64,000 nt of DNA from Pseudomonadota bacterium (GTDB taxonomy: Bacteria > Desulfobacterota > Desulfobacteria > Desulfobacterales > Desulfobacteraceae), in assembly GCA_018821535.1 (NCBI GenBank), contig JAHJLV010000026.1, positions 62,001 through 126,000 on the forward strand, in the 5' to 3' direction. Under the pieces are notes generated by a model, which ran no database searches, was not told the DNA's origin, and saw only the letters and a program-made list of their open reading frames with translations. Shown here one piece after another: positions 53,997 to 63,019 of the stretch (position 1 is the first letter of the stretch; every line of letters starts with the position of its first letter). The position numbers were made by a program, and so were the translations under genes.

Positions 53997-54779
53997 ATGA
54001 CCCGTGAAACCCCGAAACTGAACTCCGTTGAAAAAACACTGGAAATCATGCTCAAATTCAAGGACGCCAAGCCCTCCTGGGGGATCAGAGAGCTAGCATC
54101 CCAGCTGAATTTCAGTCCGGCAACGGTCCAGAGAATTCTTCAAACCCTTAAATCCTATGAATTTGTCCGGCAGGACCCGGATACCCGCCAATATTTTATC
54201 GGCACTGTTTTTTACCGGTTCCTTGAAAATCTGAACAATTCAAACCATCTTGTGCGGACAGGGCGCAGATTCATGGAGACTCTGCTTGCCAGAACAAAAG
54301 AAACCGTTCACCTGAATATCATAGCGTCCAATCTTCGTATCTGCATAAACAATATGGAATCTGCCAATGAATTAAAAGCCAGCATGCCTGTGGGTCACCA
54401 GTCCCCCCTGTATGCCGGGGCTTCTGCAAAATGCCTGCTGGCCTTTTCCACGCAACAGTTTCAGGATACGTATTTTAAAACCGAAAAAATATCCCCCATC
54501 ACGTCAAATACCATTGTACAAAAAAACAAACTGTTTGAGGAACTGGACCGGATAAAAAAAACAGGATATGCCATAAGTCTTGGCGAAAGAACACCGGGCC
54601 TTGGATCCATCAGTGCACCTGTTTTTGATTATAAAAACCAGGTTATTGCGAGTTTAAGCCTTGCCATACCGGAAATCAGATTTCAGGACAAAGACCATCG
54701 GTCCTGTTGCATTGAAATACTGACTGCCACTGCCAAATCCTTTTCAAAGGAAATGGGACAAAACACAAACATCCCCTAA
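53997..54779 (+). CDS. IclR-family transcriptional regulator
   Basis: A 260-residue regulator with a winged helix (SVEKTLEIMLKFKDAKPSWGIRELASQLNFSPATVQRILQTL) and an IclR effector-binding GAF-like domain (PLYAGASAKCLLAF, GYAISLGERTPGLGSISAPVFD). IclR proteins usually control neighbouring catabolic genes in response to an aromatic or carboxylic acid. It is the first gene of an apparent operon with an acyl-CoA dehydrogenase, thioesterase and MBL protein. The regulator's effector may be an intermediate of this pathway. Confidence 0.88.
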   Translation: MTRETPKLNSVEKTLEIMLKFKDAKPSWGIRELASQLNFSPATVQRILQTLKSYEFVRQDPDTRQYFIGTVFYRFLENLNNSNHLVRTGRRFMETLLARTKETVHLNIIASNLRICINNMESANELKASMPVGHQSPLYAGASAKCLLAFSTQQFQDTYFKTEKISPITSNTIVQKNKLFEELDRIKKTGYAISLGERTPGLGSISAPVFDYKNQVIASLSLAIPEIRFQDKDHRSCCIEILTATAKSFSKEMGQNTNIP

Positions 54780-54797
54780 ACCTGTCAGGAGAAAATA

Positions 54798-55961
54798 ATG
54801 AATTTTAAACTATCACCCGAACTTTTGATGCTGCAAAAAGAAATCAGAAACTTTGCAACCAAGGAAATCAAACCCCATGCAGATGAATGGGATGAAAAAC
54901 ATTATCTTCCCATTGATGAAGTCATGAGACCTTTAGGCAGACTGGGGTTTTTCGGCGCTGTGATCCCGGAGGAATACGGCGGTGACGACATGGGATTTCT
55001 GGCTGCCATGATCATCACCGAAGAAATTGCAAAAGCCTCTTCTTCTCTACGGGTCCAGGTAAATATGCAGATGCTGGGATGCAGCTATACCATTCTTCGA
55101 TACGGGAGCCTTCAAGCCAAAGAAAAATATATCAAAAAACTGTGCACAGCTGACTATATCGGCGGGTTCGGCATAACAGAACCGGATGCGGGTTCTGATG
55201 TCATGGCCATTGCCACGACGGCAGAAGACAAAGGCGACCACTGGCTGCTAAACGGTTCAAAAACCTGGATATCCAATGCCAGTGTGGCAGATGTGCTCAT
55301 CTGCTATGCATACACGGATAAATCCGCCGGGTCCAAAGGGCTTTCCGCTTTTATCATTGAACCTAAAAATTTTAAAGGCATTAAAACATCCGGACTGGAT
55401 AAGCTGGGCTCCCATTCATCCCCTACAGGAGAGGTTTTTTTAGACAATGTAAAGGTGCCAAAGGAAAATATTCTGGGCAGCCCCGGAGACGGTGCAAAAA
55501 TTGTCTTCTCCTCTTTAAGCCAGACCCGGTTATCCGCTGCAGCCGGTGGGGTCGGTCTTGCCCAGGCCTGCCTGGACGAAGCCTGCAAATACTGTAATGA
55601 AAGAATGCAGTTCGGTAAAAAAATCGGGCATTTCCAGATGAATCAGGATATGATCGCCCAGATGGCAGTCCTGGTGGAATCGGCCCGTCTGCTCACCTAC
55701 AAGGCGGCATGGGAAAAAGATCAGGGCAATTTAAATAACGGACTGGATGTGGCCATGGCAAAATATGCCGCCGGAGAAGCAGCCACACTGTGCTCCAATT
55801 TTGCCATGAGAATTCTGGGTGCCTACGGGTATTCCACAGAATATCCCGTGGCAAGATATTATCGGGATGCACCCACCTACTCCATGGTGGAAGGCTCCGC
55901 CAATATCTGCAAAATGATCATTGCCCTGGACCAGCTGGGATTTAAAAAAGCCAACAGATAA
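54798..55961 (+). CDS. acyl-CoA dehydrogenase, possible glutaryl-CoA dehydrogenase
   Basis: A 387-residue flavoprotein; AGGAGA precedes the ATG. FAD and substrate motifs are GGFGITEPDAGSD and TWISNASVAD, with the catalytic Glu365 in SMVEGSANICK, the normal position. Other signatures are RMQFGKKIGHFQMNQDMIAQM and ILGAYGYSTEYPVARYYRDA. It oxidises an acyl-CoA to the 2-enoyl-CoA with ETF. Sulfate reducers such as Desulfococcus use a non-decarboxylating glutaryl-CoA dehydrogenase followed by glutaconyl-CoA decarboxylase. The nearby gcdA-like gene makes that substrate attractive, but glutarate specificity is inferred from context. Other short-chain substrates are possible. Confidence 0.85.
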   Translation: MNFKLSPELLMLQKEIRNFATKEIKPHADEWDEKHYLPIDEVMRPLGRLGFFGAVIPEEYGGDDMGFLAAMIITEEIAKASSSLRVQVNMQMLGCSYTILRYGSLQAKEKYIKKLCTADYIGGFGITEPDAGSDVMAIATTAEDKGDHWLLNGSKTWISNASVADVLICYAYTDKSAGSKGLSAFIIEPKNFKGIKTSGLDKLGSHSSPTGEVFLDNVKVPKENILGSPGDGAKIVFSSLSQTRLSAAAGGVGLAQACLDEACKYCNERMQFGKKIGHFQMNQDMIAQMAVLVESARLLTYKAAWEKDQGNLNNGLDVAMAKYAAGEAATLCSNFAMRILGAYGYSTEYPVARYYRDAPTYSMVEGSANICKMIIALDQLGFKKANR

Positions 55962-55980
55962 GCATACTGGAAAAGATACC

Positions 55981-56463
55981 ATGGAAGATAAAAACCCAAA
56001 GGAAAAAAACGCAAGAGATACGGCATCCATATCCGGATTTGACTATCTGACCGGCATCAAGGATGGAACCATCAAACCGCCTCCGGCAGCCCAGCTTGTG
56101 GGATACAGGATATCGCGCATTGAAAAAGGCTGTGCAGTTTTTGAACTTGACCCCCGGGAATGTCATTACAACCCGTTTGGAACTGTTCACGGCGGCATCA
56201 CCACGACCCTTCTGGACTCGGCCATGACCTCCTGTGTCCTGACCACTCTTCCCAAAGGAACCACCTGTTCAACTGTTGAATTAAAAACAAATTTCATCCG
56301 TCCCATCAATGCCCGGACCGGAACCCTTGAATGTGAGGCCACTCCCATTCATATCGGTAAAAAACTGGCCATTGCACAGGCCACTGTAAAAGACAAGAAC
56401 GGCACCCTGTATGCCCACGGCACAAGCACGCTTTTAATTATTAAAACAGGCGGTGAAAAATGA
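55981..56463 (+). CDS. PaaI-type hot-dog thioesterase
   Basis: A 160-residue protein; ATG 55981 is used (an upstream frame overlaps the dehydrogenase). The hot-dog fold shows FGTVHGGITTTLLDSAMTSCV with the PaaI HGG-x8-D catalytic pattern, and TVELKTNFIRPI. It would hydrolyse an acyl-CoA, perhaps to relieve CoA sequestration in the preceding pathway. It lies 19 bases after the dehydrogenase and overlaps the MBL gene by four bases (ATGA). Confidence 0.87.
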   Translation: MEDKNPKEKNARDTASISGFDYLTGIKDGTIKPPPAAQLVGYRISRIEKGCAVFELDPRECHYNPFGTVHGGITTTLLDSAMTSCVLTTLPKGTTCSTVELKTNFIRPINARTGTLECEATPIHIGKKLAIAQATVKDKNGTLYAHGTSTLLIIKTGGEK

Positions 56464-57362
56464 CCCTGAAGATAACCACATTAATCGAAGACACCAAAAA
56501 AGACGACAGCCTGATAAATGAATTCGGGCTGTCCATGCACATTGAATCAAAGGGGGTGAACATCCTTCTGGATACCGGCACCACCGGACAGTTTCTAAAA
56601 AACACCTCCAGGCTGGGTATTGATCCCAGGGATATTGACATGGTTGTTTTATCCCACGGGCATTTCGATCATGGCGGCGGGCTCGGGGCAATGCTGGACG
56701 CCAATACAGCCTGCAAAACATATATGCACAAGGATGCGCCCGGCGCCTATTATGGCAATATCGGGGCAAAACTGCCCGCTGCTGTCAATTTCTTTGTCCA
56801 TCCGCTGATCAAACACGCCATGAAGGTTTCCCGATATATCGGACTGGACCCTGCGGTGCTTAAAAAACATCACAACAGAATCCAGTATATTTCCAGCACA
56901 CAGGAAATTGCTGAAAATATTTTTCTGATCACTGATATTTCCCGGAATTATCCCGTCCCGGCCGGAAATAAATTTTTGCTTTCCCTGGAAAACGGCACAC
57001 TTAAAGAAGATGATTTCCGGCATGAGATCATTCTTGTGATCAAAGAAGAAGACGGGATGATTATCTTTACCGGATGCTGCCATAACGGCATTTTAAACAT
57101 GATTGAAACCGTGCGCAGACAGTTCAAGGATCAGCCGATAAAGGCTGTCATCGGGGGATTTCATTTAAAGCTTCAGCCCATGAAAGATGATATGGCAGGC
57201 ACAAAAAATGAGGTGAAAAATATTGCAACCGAGCTGATCCGTCAGAGGGTTGAAAAAGTCTTTACCGGTCACTGTACAGGGAATAAAGCCTATGCGGTTT
57301 TAGGCTCTGTTCTGCAGGAAAGGCTTGAACCGATTTACACCGGCAGCTCCATCCGGATATAA
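56460..57362 (+). CDS. MBL-fold metallohydrolase
   Basis: A 300-residue metallo-beta-lactamase-fold protein with HxHxDH in VVLSHGHFDHGGGL (about residues 63-76), GVNILLDTGTTG, and later ligands in GCCHNGILN and GGFHL. It is of the type resembling the dihydropterin-aminobenzene-phosphate synthase-like group (MJ0301), in which the reaction is mostly unknown. It ends the iclR operon. No hairpin terminator is visible in the 89 bases before the next, convergent gene. Confidence 0.82.
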   Translation: MTLKITTLIEDTKKDDSLINEFGLSMHIESKGVNILLDTGTTGQFLKNTSRLGIDPRDIDMVVLSHGHFDHGGGLGAMLDANTACKTYMHKDAPGAYYGNIGAKLPAAVNFFVHPLIKHAMKVSRYIGLDPAVLKKHHNRIQYISSTQEIAENIFLITDISRNYPVPAGNKFLLSLENGTLKEDDFRHEIILVIKEEDGMIIFTGCCHNGILNMIETVRRQFKDQPIKAVIGGFHLKLQPMKDDMAGTKNEVKNIATELIRQRVEKVFTGHCTGNKAYAVLGSVLQERLEPIYTGSSIRI

Positions 57363-57451
57363 ACCCGTATCCAGATATAGGTCATTGGCTGCAGGCCGAT
57401 TAAAATTTCACACATTGACGGGTGTATGCGTATATTTAACTGTGATTTTAT

Positions 57452-58291
57452 TTATGGATAATTTAAGGATCGGCACAGAATCGTATTCCAGACACCATCC
57501 GGACAATGTCGTTCCATGACATGAACATTTTTTGAGGCCAGAGAATCCAGTACTTTTCTGGCCTCTGTTTTTAAAAGCCCGGACAGGATAAACCATTTTT
57601 TATCCGCAAGATGCGGGCTTTCAATCATATGCCGCATGACATCATAATGAATATTGGCCACCAGAAGGTCACAGGGAATGGACATCATCTGCTCCCCTTT
57701 TGCCTGAAACGCCAGTATCCTGTCTTCAAACCCGTTCAGACGGATATTGTTCAAGGTGGTCTTTACTGCCAGATAATTAAAATCACAGGCCAACACCTTC
57801 TGGCACCCCATGGCTGCAGCTCCCAAAGATAAAAGGCCGGTTCCGGTGCCAATATCCACAACCGATTCAATGACATGCTTTGTGCACAATCGATGGATCA
57901 GATATAAACAGTCTTCTGTGGTCTGATGGCGGCCCGTGCCAAAAACAACCCCCGGGTCCAATACAACCGGTTTCATGTTTTCATCGGGTTCAGGTGGATT
58001 CCAGGGCGGATAGATGCACAGATCGTTCACATAATACGGTTCGATCCTGTCTCCGTGCCATTGTTCTCCTGTCATCTGATACTGATCCACCAGACAGACC
58101 CCTTTATTTTTCTTAAGAACCTGATCAATTATGTCATCTGATGCCTTTGAAAAAAACAGGAATGACACATTATCATCCACCCATGTGCCCAAATAACTGT
58201 CTGTTGTCTGAACTGCCCGGTCAATGTCCGGGATACCGTCAAAATAATAAATATATAACTGCTCATATGGATTTTTTTTCAGCATAAACAT
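57452..58291 (-). CDS. PrmA-like methyltransferase (paralog 1)
   Basis: A 279-residue protein with the class I methyltransferase core in the PrmA arrangement: VVLDPGVVFGTGRHQTTEDCLYLI, then VVDIGTGTGLLSLGAAAMGC (SAM loop) and DLLVANIHYDVMRHM in place of the usual NI(L)AN. The N-terminal region (residues 1-90) is not like the L11-binding domain of PrmA, so the substrate may not be L11. A true PrmA-like gene diverges from it 121 bases away. I keep ATG 58291; 58285 is possible. Confidence 0.75.
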   Translation of the reverse strand: MFMLKKNPYEQLYIYYFDGIPDIDRAVQTTDSYLGTWVDDNVSFLFFSKASDDIIDQVLKKNKGVCLVDQYQMTGEQWHGDRIEPYYVNDLCIYPPWNPPEPDENMKPVVLDPGVVFGTGRHQTTEDCLYLIHRLCTKHVIESVVDIGTGTGLLSLGAAAMGCQKVLACDFNYLAVKTTLNNIRLNGFEDRILAFQAKGEQMMSIPCDLLVANIHYDVMRHMIESPHLADKKWFILSGLLKTEARKVLDSLASKNVHVMERHCPDGVWNTILCRSLNYP

Positions 58292-58411
58292 AAGGTTTAC
58301 GGCAGGCGCAGGTCAGGCCGAATCTGTTGAATAATAAATTTGAATTTGACAATTTCACAATAATCAAAAATAATCGTTTTCATCCAAAAACACAAGAAAG
58401 AGTTGCTCCCT

Positions 58412-59344
58412 ATGAAATTTGCAAAACTGATTGCCCGATTTGATGCACCGGATATCACCATTGCCGAAGAATTAATTTGTGATATCTTTTTTTCCTTTCA
58501 TCTCAAGGGCGTTGTCTGTGATGTCCCCCTTGAAGAACCGGATGAAGGGTTTGGAACCCATACCCTGCCAATACCGGATACATTTTCCATCACAGGTTTC
58601 ATTCCATTGCTGGACACCACAGATATCATTTTAAAAAAAATAAAAGAAAAGCTGTCTGACTTGTCAGCGTTAAATATTCAGGTGGATACAACGGTTCAGA
58701 TTGTGGATGAAAAAGACTGGGCCGATGCCTGGAAACAGTTTTTCGAAGTCACCAGAGTAACGGATCAGATCATCATCAAACCGAATTGGAAAGCATACAC
58801 CCCGAAAAAAGGCGAACTTGTGATCCACCTTGATCCGGGCATGGCCTTTGGCACCGGAACCCATCCAACCACCTTCATGTGTCTTCAGATGATTGAAACC
58901 CATCTTCGGTGCGGCGCATCATTTCTGGATATCGGCACCGGGTCCGGAATTCTGATGATTGCTGCTGCCAAACTGGGCGCTGCAAGCCTTCTGGGAATCG
59001 ATACAGATCCGGTGGCCATACAGGTGACGCATGAAAACCTGGCCAAAAACAATTTATCACAGGATCTGTATACGCTTGCATGCACCACAGCAGATAAAGC
59101 AGACAAAGGCCCGTTTACCATCATTGCCGCAAATATCATTTCCCAGGTGATTGTGGATATCCTTGTCCATATATCCGAGAGAATGGATTCTGATTCTGTT
59201 GCCATTCTTTCAGGCATTATCAAAGAACGGCAGGACGATGTTTTAAAAGCCATTTCCCAAAATCATCTCATTGTTATACAACAGGAGTATACAGATGAAT
59301 GGGTTGCCCTTGCTGTAAAAAAAGAAAGGAAAAAAATCATTTGA
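58412..59344 (+). CDS. prmA: ribosomal protein L11 methyltransferase PrmA-like (paralog 2)
   Basis: A 310-residue methyltransferase with the full PrmA layout. The N-terminal domain (about 1-100) is followed by DADAWKQFFE-like DWADAWKQFF, then IHLDPGMAFGTGTHPTTFMCLQMI. SAM motif I is FLDIGTGSGILMIAAAKLGA, and the catalytic region TIIAANIISQVI resembles the NI(L)A motif. I prefer ATG 58412; TTG 58403 is closer to AAGAAAGAG. The last codon overlaps the start of mlaE (TTGA). It trimethylates L11 in other bacteria. Confidence 0.82.
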   Translation: MKFAKLIARFDAPDITIAEELICDIFFSFHLKGVVCDVPLEEPDEGFGTHTLPIPDTFSITGFIPLLDTTDIILKKIKEKLSDLSALNIQVDTTVQIVDEKDWADAWKQFFEVTRVTDQIIIKPNWKAYTPKKGELVIHLDPGMAFGTGTHPTTFMCLQMIETHLRCGASFLDIGTGSGILMIAAAKLGAASLLGIDTDPVAIQVTHENLAKNNLSQDLYTLACTTADKADKGPFTIIAANIISQVIVDILVHISERMDSDSVAILSGIIKERQDDVLKAISQNHLIVIQQEYTDEWVALAVKKERKKII

Positions 59345-60492
59345 CGTTATCTGCCGACACTATAGTCACGCCTGTCAGTTTCAGTATTTCAAAAGATCCT
59401 GAAGCCTGTACGGTTCATCTTCTCGGCAGGCTGGATGCCAATGGCGCAGCGCACCTGTGGCAGACGCTGCCCACACAGATATCAAAACAAAGAACTGCTG
59501 ACACACTGATTCTGGATCTTGAGCACCTGGACTATCTGGATACCGCAGGCACTGTTTTTTTGTTTCACCTTAAGACGGCCGGTGAATCCTCGGGATTTAA
59601 ACAGGTTCTGATGGATCATTTAAAGCCTGAATATACGGCCATGATTGAACTGGCAAAAACTGCCAGACAGACAGATCGCAAAACCCTTCAGCCGTCTGAC
59701 CTGTCTTTTGTGGAAACCCGTGGTGAAAAATTGTCAGTGTTCATGGCGGAAACAAAAGAATTTATCACCTATATCGGAGAAATCACCTGGGCATTGATGA
59801 CCAGCGTCAGGCATCCTGGCAGTATCCGGTGGGCCGACACCTTTCTTGTGGCTGAGCGGGCCGGTGTCAATGCACTGGGCATTGTCGCCCTGATCAGTTT
59901 TATCGTCGGCCTTGTCATGGCGTTTCAGGCTGCCATTCCCATGCAGATGTTCGGTGCTGAACTGTATGTGGCCAACCTGATCGGCATTGCCATGGTCAGA
60001 GAACTGGGGCCATTGATGACCGCCATTGTTCTGGCCGGAAGATCTGCCTCGGCCTTTGCTGCGGAAATCGGCACCATGCGCATTAACGAGGAAATTGATG
60101 CATTAACCGTTATGGGACTGGACCCTGTAAGGTTTTTAATTGTTCCCCGGATTATCGCATCCACCATCATCACGCCCCTTTTAACCATATTTTCAAATCT
60201 GGTGGGAATCCTGGGCGGTGCACTGGTCATTACCTCCATGGGATATCCGATTATTTCATATTATAATCAGATTGTCTCTTTTGTGGAATGGAATGATTTT
60301 ATGGGCGGGCTTTTAAAAAGCTTTGTGTTCGGTATTCTGATTGCCGCAACCGGATGCATCAGAGGCTATCAAACCCAAAGCGGCCCTTCGGCCGTGGGAA
60401 TTTCCACCACCCGGGCAGTGGTGACCAGTATTGTCCTGATTGCCGTATTTGACGGTATTTTTTCAATTATGTATTATTTTCTGGGCATATGA
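59341..60492 (+). CDS. mlaE: phospholipid ABC transporter permease MlaE with N-terminal STAS domain
   Basis: A 383-residue protein: TTG 59341 with GAAAGGA upstream and the TTGA overlap with prmA. A longer ATG at 59299 would overlap by 46 bases. Residues about 10-110 form a STAS domain (VHLLGRLDANGAA, ADTLILDLEHLDYLDTAGTVFLF). The rest is MlaE: VNALGIVALISFIVGLVMAFQAA, ELGPLMTAIVLAGRSASAFAAEIGTMRINEEIDAL. In E. coli the STAS function is the separate protein MlaB; here both are fused. With MlaF and MlaD it moves phospholipids between the membranes. Confidence 0.9.
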   Translation: MTLSADTIVTPVSFSISKDPEACTVHLLGRLDANGAAHLWQTLPTQISKQRTADTLILDLEHLDYLDTAGTVFLFHLKTAGESSGFKQVLMDHLKPEYTAMIELAKTARQTDRKTLQPSDLSFVETRGEKLSVFMAETKEFITYIGEITWALMTSVRHPGSIRWADTFLVAERAGVNALGIVALISFIVGLVMAFQAAIPMQMFGAELYVANLIGIAMVRELGPLMTAIVLAGRSASAFAAEIGTMRINEEIDALTVMGLDPVRFLIVPRIIASTIITPLLTIFSNLVGILGGALVITSMGYPIISYYNQIVSFVEWNDFMGGLLKSFVFGILIAATGCIRGYQTQSGPSAVGISTTRAVVTSIVLIAVFDGIFSIMYYFLGI

Positions 60493-61271
60493 AACAACAT
60501 CAAATTGCCATAAAAATAGAAGACCTTGTTGCCGGATACGGCAAAACCGTGATTCTTGAAAATCTTAATTTTGAAGTGTTCAAAGGTGAAATCTTTGTGA
60601 TTATTGGTGGATCAGGGTGCGGAAAAAGCACTTTGTTAAAACACATGATCGGCCTTTTACCACCTGTTTCAGGCAAGGTCATCATCCTGGGTAAAGATCT
60701 GGCATCGGCCACTTCTACAGCGAAAAACAGTATACTGCAAAATATCGGTGTGGCATTTCAAAGCGGCGCCCTGTTCGGTTCCATGACAGTCATGGAAAAT
60801 ATCAAGCTCCCCTTAATGGAATTTACCCGGCTGCCCGACTCTGCCATTGAAAATATTGTACAGATGAAACTGCAACTGGTCGGACTTGAAAAAAGCGCAT
60901 ATCTCATGCCCGGTGAGTTATCCGGCGGAATGAAAAAACGCGCAGCCCTTGCCCGGGCCATGGCACTTGATCCTTCCATTATTTTTCTGGATGAACCTTC
61001 TGCCGGACTGGATCCTGTCACCTCTGCTGAACTGGACTATCTGATCAAGGATCTGGCATCTTCCCTTGGCATTACCTTTGTCATTGTCACCCACGAGCTT
61101 GCCAGTATTGATGCGATATCCGACAGGATTATCATGCTTGAAAAAACAACAAAGGGAATTATTGCCACTGGAACGCCGGATCAACTCAAACAGGATAAGC
61201 AAAATCCCCATGTATATAATTTTTTTAACCGGAATCATTCAAACCCGAACACGGACAAAGGTAAAAAATGA
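60489..61271 (+). CDS. mlaF: phospholipid ABC transporter ATPase MlaF
   Basis: A 260-residue ABC ATPase overlapping mlaE by four bases (ATGA). Motifs are GGSGCGKSTLLKHMIG (Walker A), LSGGMKKRAALARAMALDPSIIFLDEPSAGLDP and VIVTHELASIDAISDRIIML. The LSGGMKKR signature is typical of MlaF. It provides energy for the MlaEFD complex. Confidence 0.92.
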   Translation: MKQHQIAIKIEDLVAGYGKTVILENLNFEVFKGEIFVIIGGSGCGKSTLLKHMIGLLPPVSGKVIILGKDLASATSTAKNSILQNIGVAFQSGALFGSMTVMENIKLPLMEFTRLPDSAIENIVQMKLQLVGLEKSAYLMPGELSGGMKKRAALARAMALDPSIIFLDEPSAGLDPVTSAELDYLIKDLASSLGITFVIVTHELASIDAISDRIIMLEKTTKGIIATGTPDQLKQDKQNPHVYNFFNRNHSNPNTDKGKK

Positions 61272-62365
61272 CACAGAAAGCAAATTTTTATAAACTCGGC
61301 CTGTTTGTGATTCTTTCCCTTGGACTTGGAGCCACTTTTTTAATTGTTTTCGGCGCAGGTGAATTTTTCAAAACAGAACTGCTTGCTGAAACCTGTTTTA
61401 ATGAATCTGTCCAGGGATTAAGTATCGGATCGGAAGTCAAATATAAAGGCATTAAAATCGGCACGGTAAAATCCATTGAAAGTGCGGCCAGGACGTACCA
61501 GACAAAATCAGACTATGTTCTGGTCATCCTTTCCCTTGACAGTGAAATATCTTTAGGCCAAACCGGTGAAACTGCGAAAATAAGGGTTGAAAAAGCCATC
61601 AGCGACGGGCTTGCTGCCCGTCTTTCCTTTAAGGGACTCACCGGAGCGGCGTATCTTGAAACCGATTATGGCTCCCAGAAACCTGAAGACACGCTGAAAA
61701 TTTCCTGGTCACCCAGGTATATTTATATTCCTTCCCAGAAAAGCAATATGAAACAGTTCGGAGATGCGGCAAATCAGATTCTGGATAATTTTGCCGCCAT
61801 CAACCTCAAAGGGATGACCCTGGATATTGAAAGCCTGTTAAAAACACTGAATACCAAAGCAAGTGATTTTGATGTTGCAAAAATTTCAAATTTAATCGCT
61901 TCTTTGGTCCAGGAGTTAAAAGAAACCAACCAGAAAGTAAATACTGCCATGGAATCTGCCAAAGTACAGGGGCTTATTGATGATGCAAGAGCGTCTTTTT
62001 CCCAGTTGCGTGGTGTCATTGAAACATCCAAAGATCCATTCAATCAGGCAATTTCAGATTTTCAAAAAGCCGCTGAAAGTACCCAAAACATGACATCAGG
62101 ACTTGAAACCCAGTTGGGTCCAAGACTTGAAAACCTGTCAGCCAATCTGGACCAGTTGATGAAAAATCTTTCACAGACATCCGGATTGCTGGAAAACATG
62201 GTCTGGCTCAATTCTGATAAGATAGAACGCATCGTTGAAAATCTTGAAACCACCTCAGAAAATTTAAAGCAGATGAGCAAGGATCTCAAACGCTACCCCG
62301 GAAGGCTGCTGTTTGAAAAACCGCCTGAGAAAACACCGATGGGGGGAAAAACCGATGACCGCTAA
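61268..62365 (+). CDS. mlaD: MCE-domain substrate-binding protein MlaD
   Basis: A 365-residue protein with an N-terminal helix (LGLFVILSLGLGATFLIVFGAG), an MCE domain (about 40-145, LSIGSEVKYKGIKIGTVKSI, ISDGLAARLSFKGLTGAAYLETDYG) and a long helical C-terminus (about 160-345) rich in polar heptads. E. coli MlaD is only about 183 residues; the long tail resembles the longer MCE proteins that reach across the periplasm. It overlaps mlaF by four bases. Confidence 0.88.
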   Translation: MTQKANFYKLGLFVILSLGLGATFLIVFGAGEFFKTELLAETCFNESVQGLSIGSEVKYKGIKIGTVKSIESAARTYQTKSDYVLVILSLDSEISLGQTGETAKIRVEKAISDGLAARLSFKGLTGAAYLETDYGSQKPEDTLKISWSPRYIYIPSQKSNMKQFGDAANQILDNFAAINLKGMTLDIESLLKTLNTKASDFDVAKISNLIASLVQELKETNQKVNTAMESAKVQGLIDDARASFSQLRGVIETSKDPFNQAISDFQKAAESTQNMTSGLETQLGPRLENLSANLDQLMKNLSQTSGLLENMVWLNSDKIERIVENLETTSENLKQMSKDLKRYPGRLLFEKPPEKTPMGGKTDDR

Positions 62366-62996
62366 AAAATCCATGGTTACCATTTTTCCGGTGTTCTGTT
62401 TTTTTCTTCTTTTTGCCTGCTCAGGTCTTCAAACGCCCTCCATCACCAAAAATTATTTTGATCTGAATATGCATACTCAGGGCCCCAAAAACCATGGTCT
62501 GATCAGACAGGGCCAGATTCTGCTGATAAAGGAGCTGTCAATTGCCTCTGAATTTGATTCCCACTCATTTGTTTACCGTATGGATGAATTTAAATACACC
62601 ACAGATTTCTACAATGAATTTGTGGCCTATCCTGCAGGACTGATCACGGAAAAAATTTCAGAAAAACTGTATCATTCAGAATATTTCTCCCCTTTTCTTG
62701 CCCGCAGACAGCAGGATATATCCTTTCGATTATTCGGGAAAATTACTGCGCTGTATGGAGATATGCAGAACAGAAAATCACCGGAAGCGGTCATGGGCAT
62801 CCGGCTCATTCTGGAAAAAAAGACCGGTGATACCTTTACAAAAATATTTGCCAGAACCTATCAGTTCCGGGAAATGCTTTCATCTTTTGAACCTGAACAG
62901 CTGGCTGCCGGATGGAGCAAAGGACTTGATACCATCACCTCGGATTTTATAAACGACCTTGCGCAGCAGGGTCTGATAAACAAACCGTCAAATTGA
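62355..62996 (+). CDS. ABC-transport auxiliary lipoprotein of the Mla-type operon
   Basis: A 213-residue lipoprotein overlapping mlaD by 11 bases. ATG 62355 follows GGGGGGAAA. The signal peptide ends at the lipobox LLFACSG, so the Cys would be lipidated and the protein anchored, probably in the outer membrane. The body (NYFDLN, ILLIKELSIASEFDSHSFVYRMDEF, TDFYNEFVAYPAGLITEKISEKL) matches the ABC_trans_aux family found with MCE systems. It is likely the outer-membrane docking part. Confidence 0.85.
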   Translation: MTAKKSMVTIFPVFCFFLLFACSGLQTPSITKNYFDLNMHTQGPKNHGLIRQGQILLIKELSIASEFDSHSFVYRMDEFKYTTDFYNEFVAYPAGLITEKISEKLYHSEYFSPFLARRQQDISFRLFGKITALYGDMQNRKSPEAVMGIRLILEKKTGDTFTKIFARTYQFREMLSSFEPEQLAAGWSKGLDTITSDFINDLAQQGLINKPSN

Positions 62997-63019
62997 CGTA
63001 TCCAGCTTCACTGAATTTT

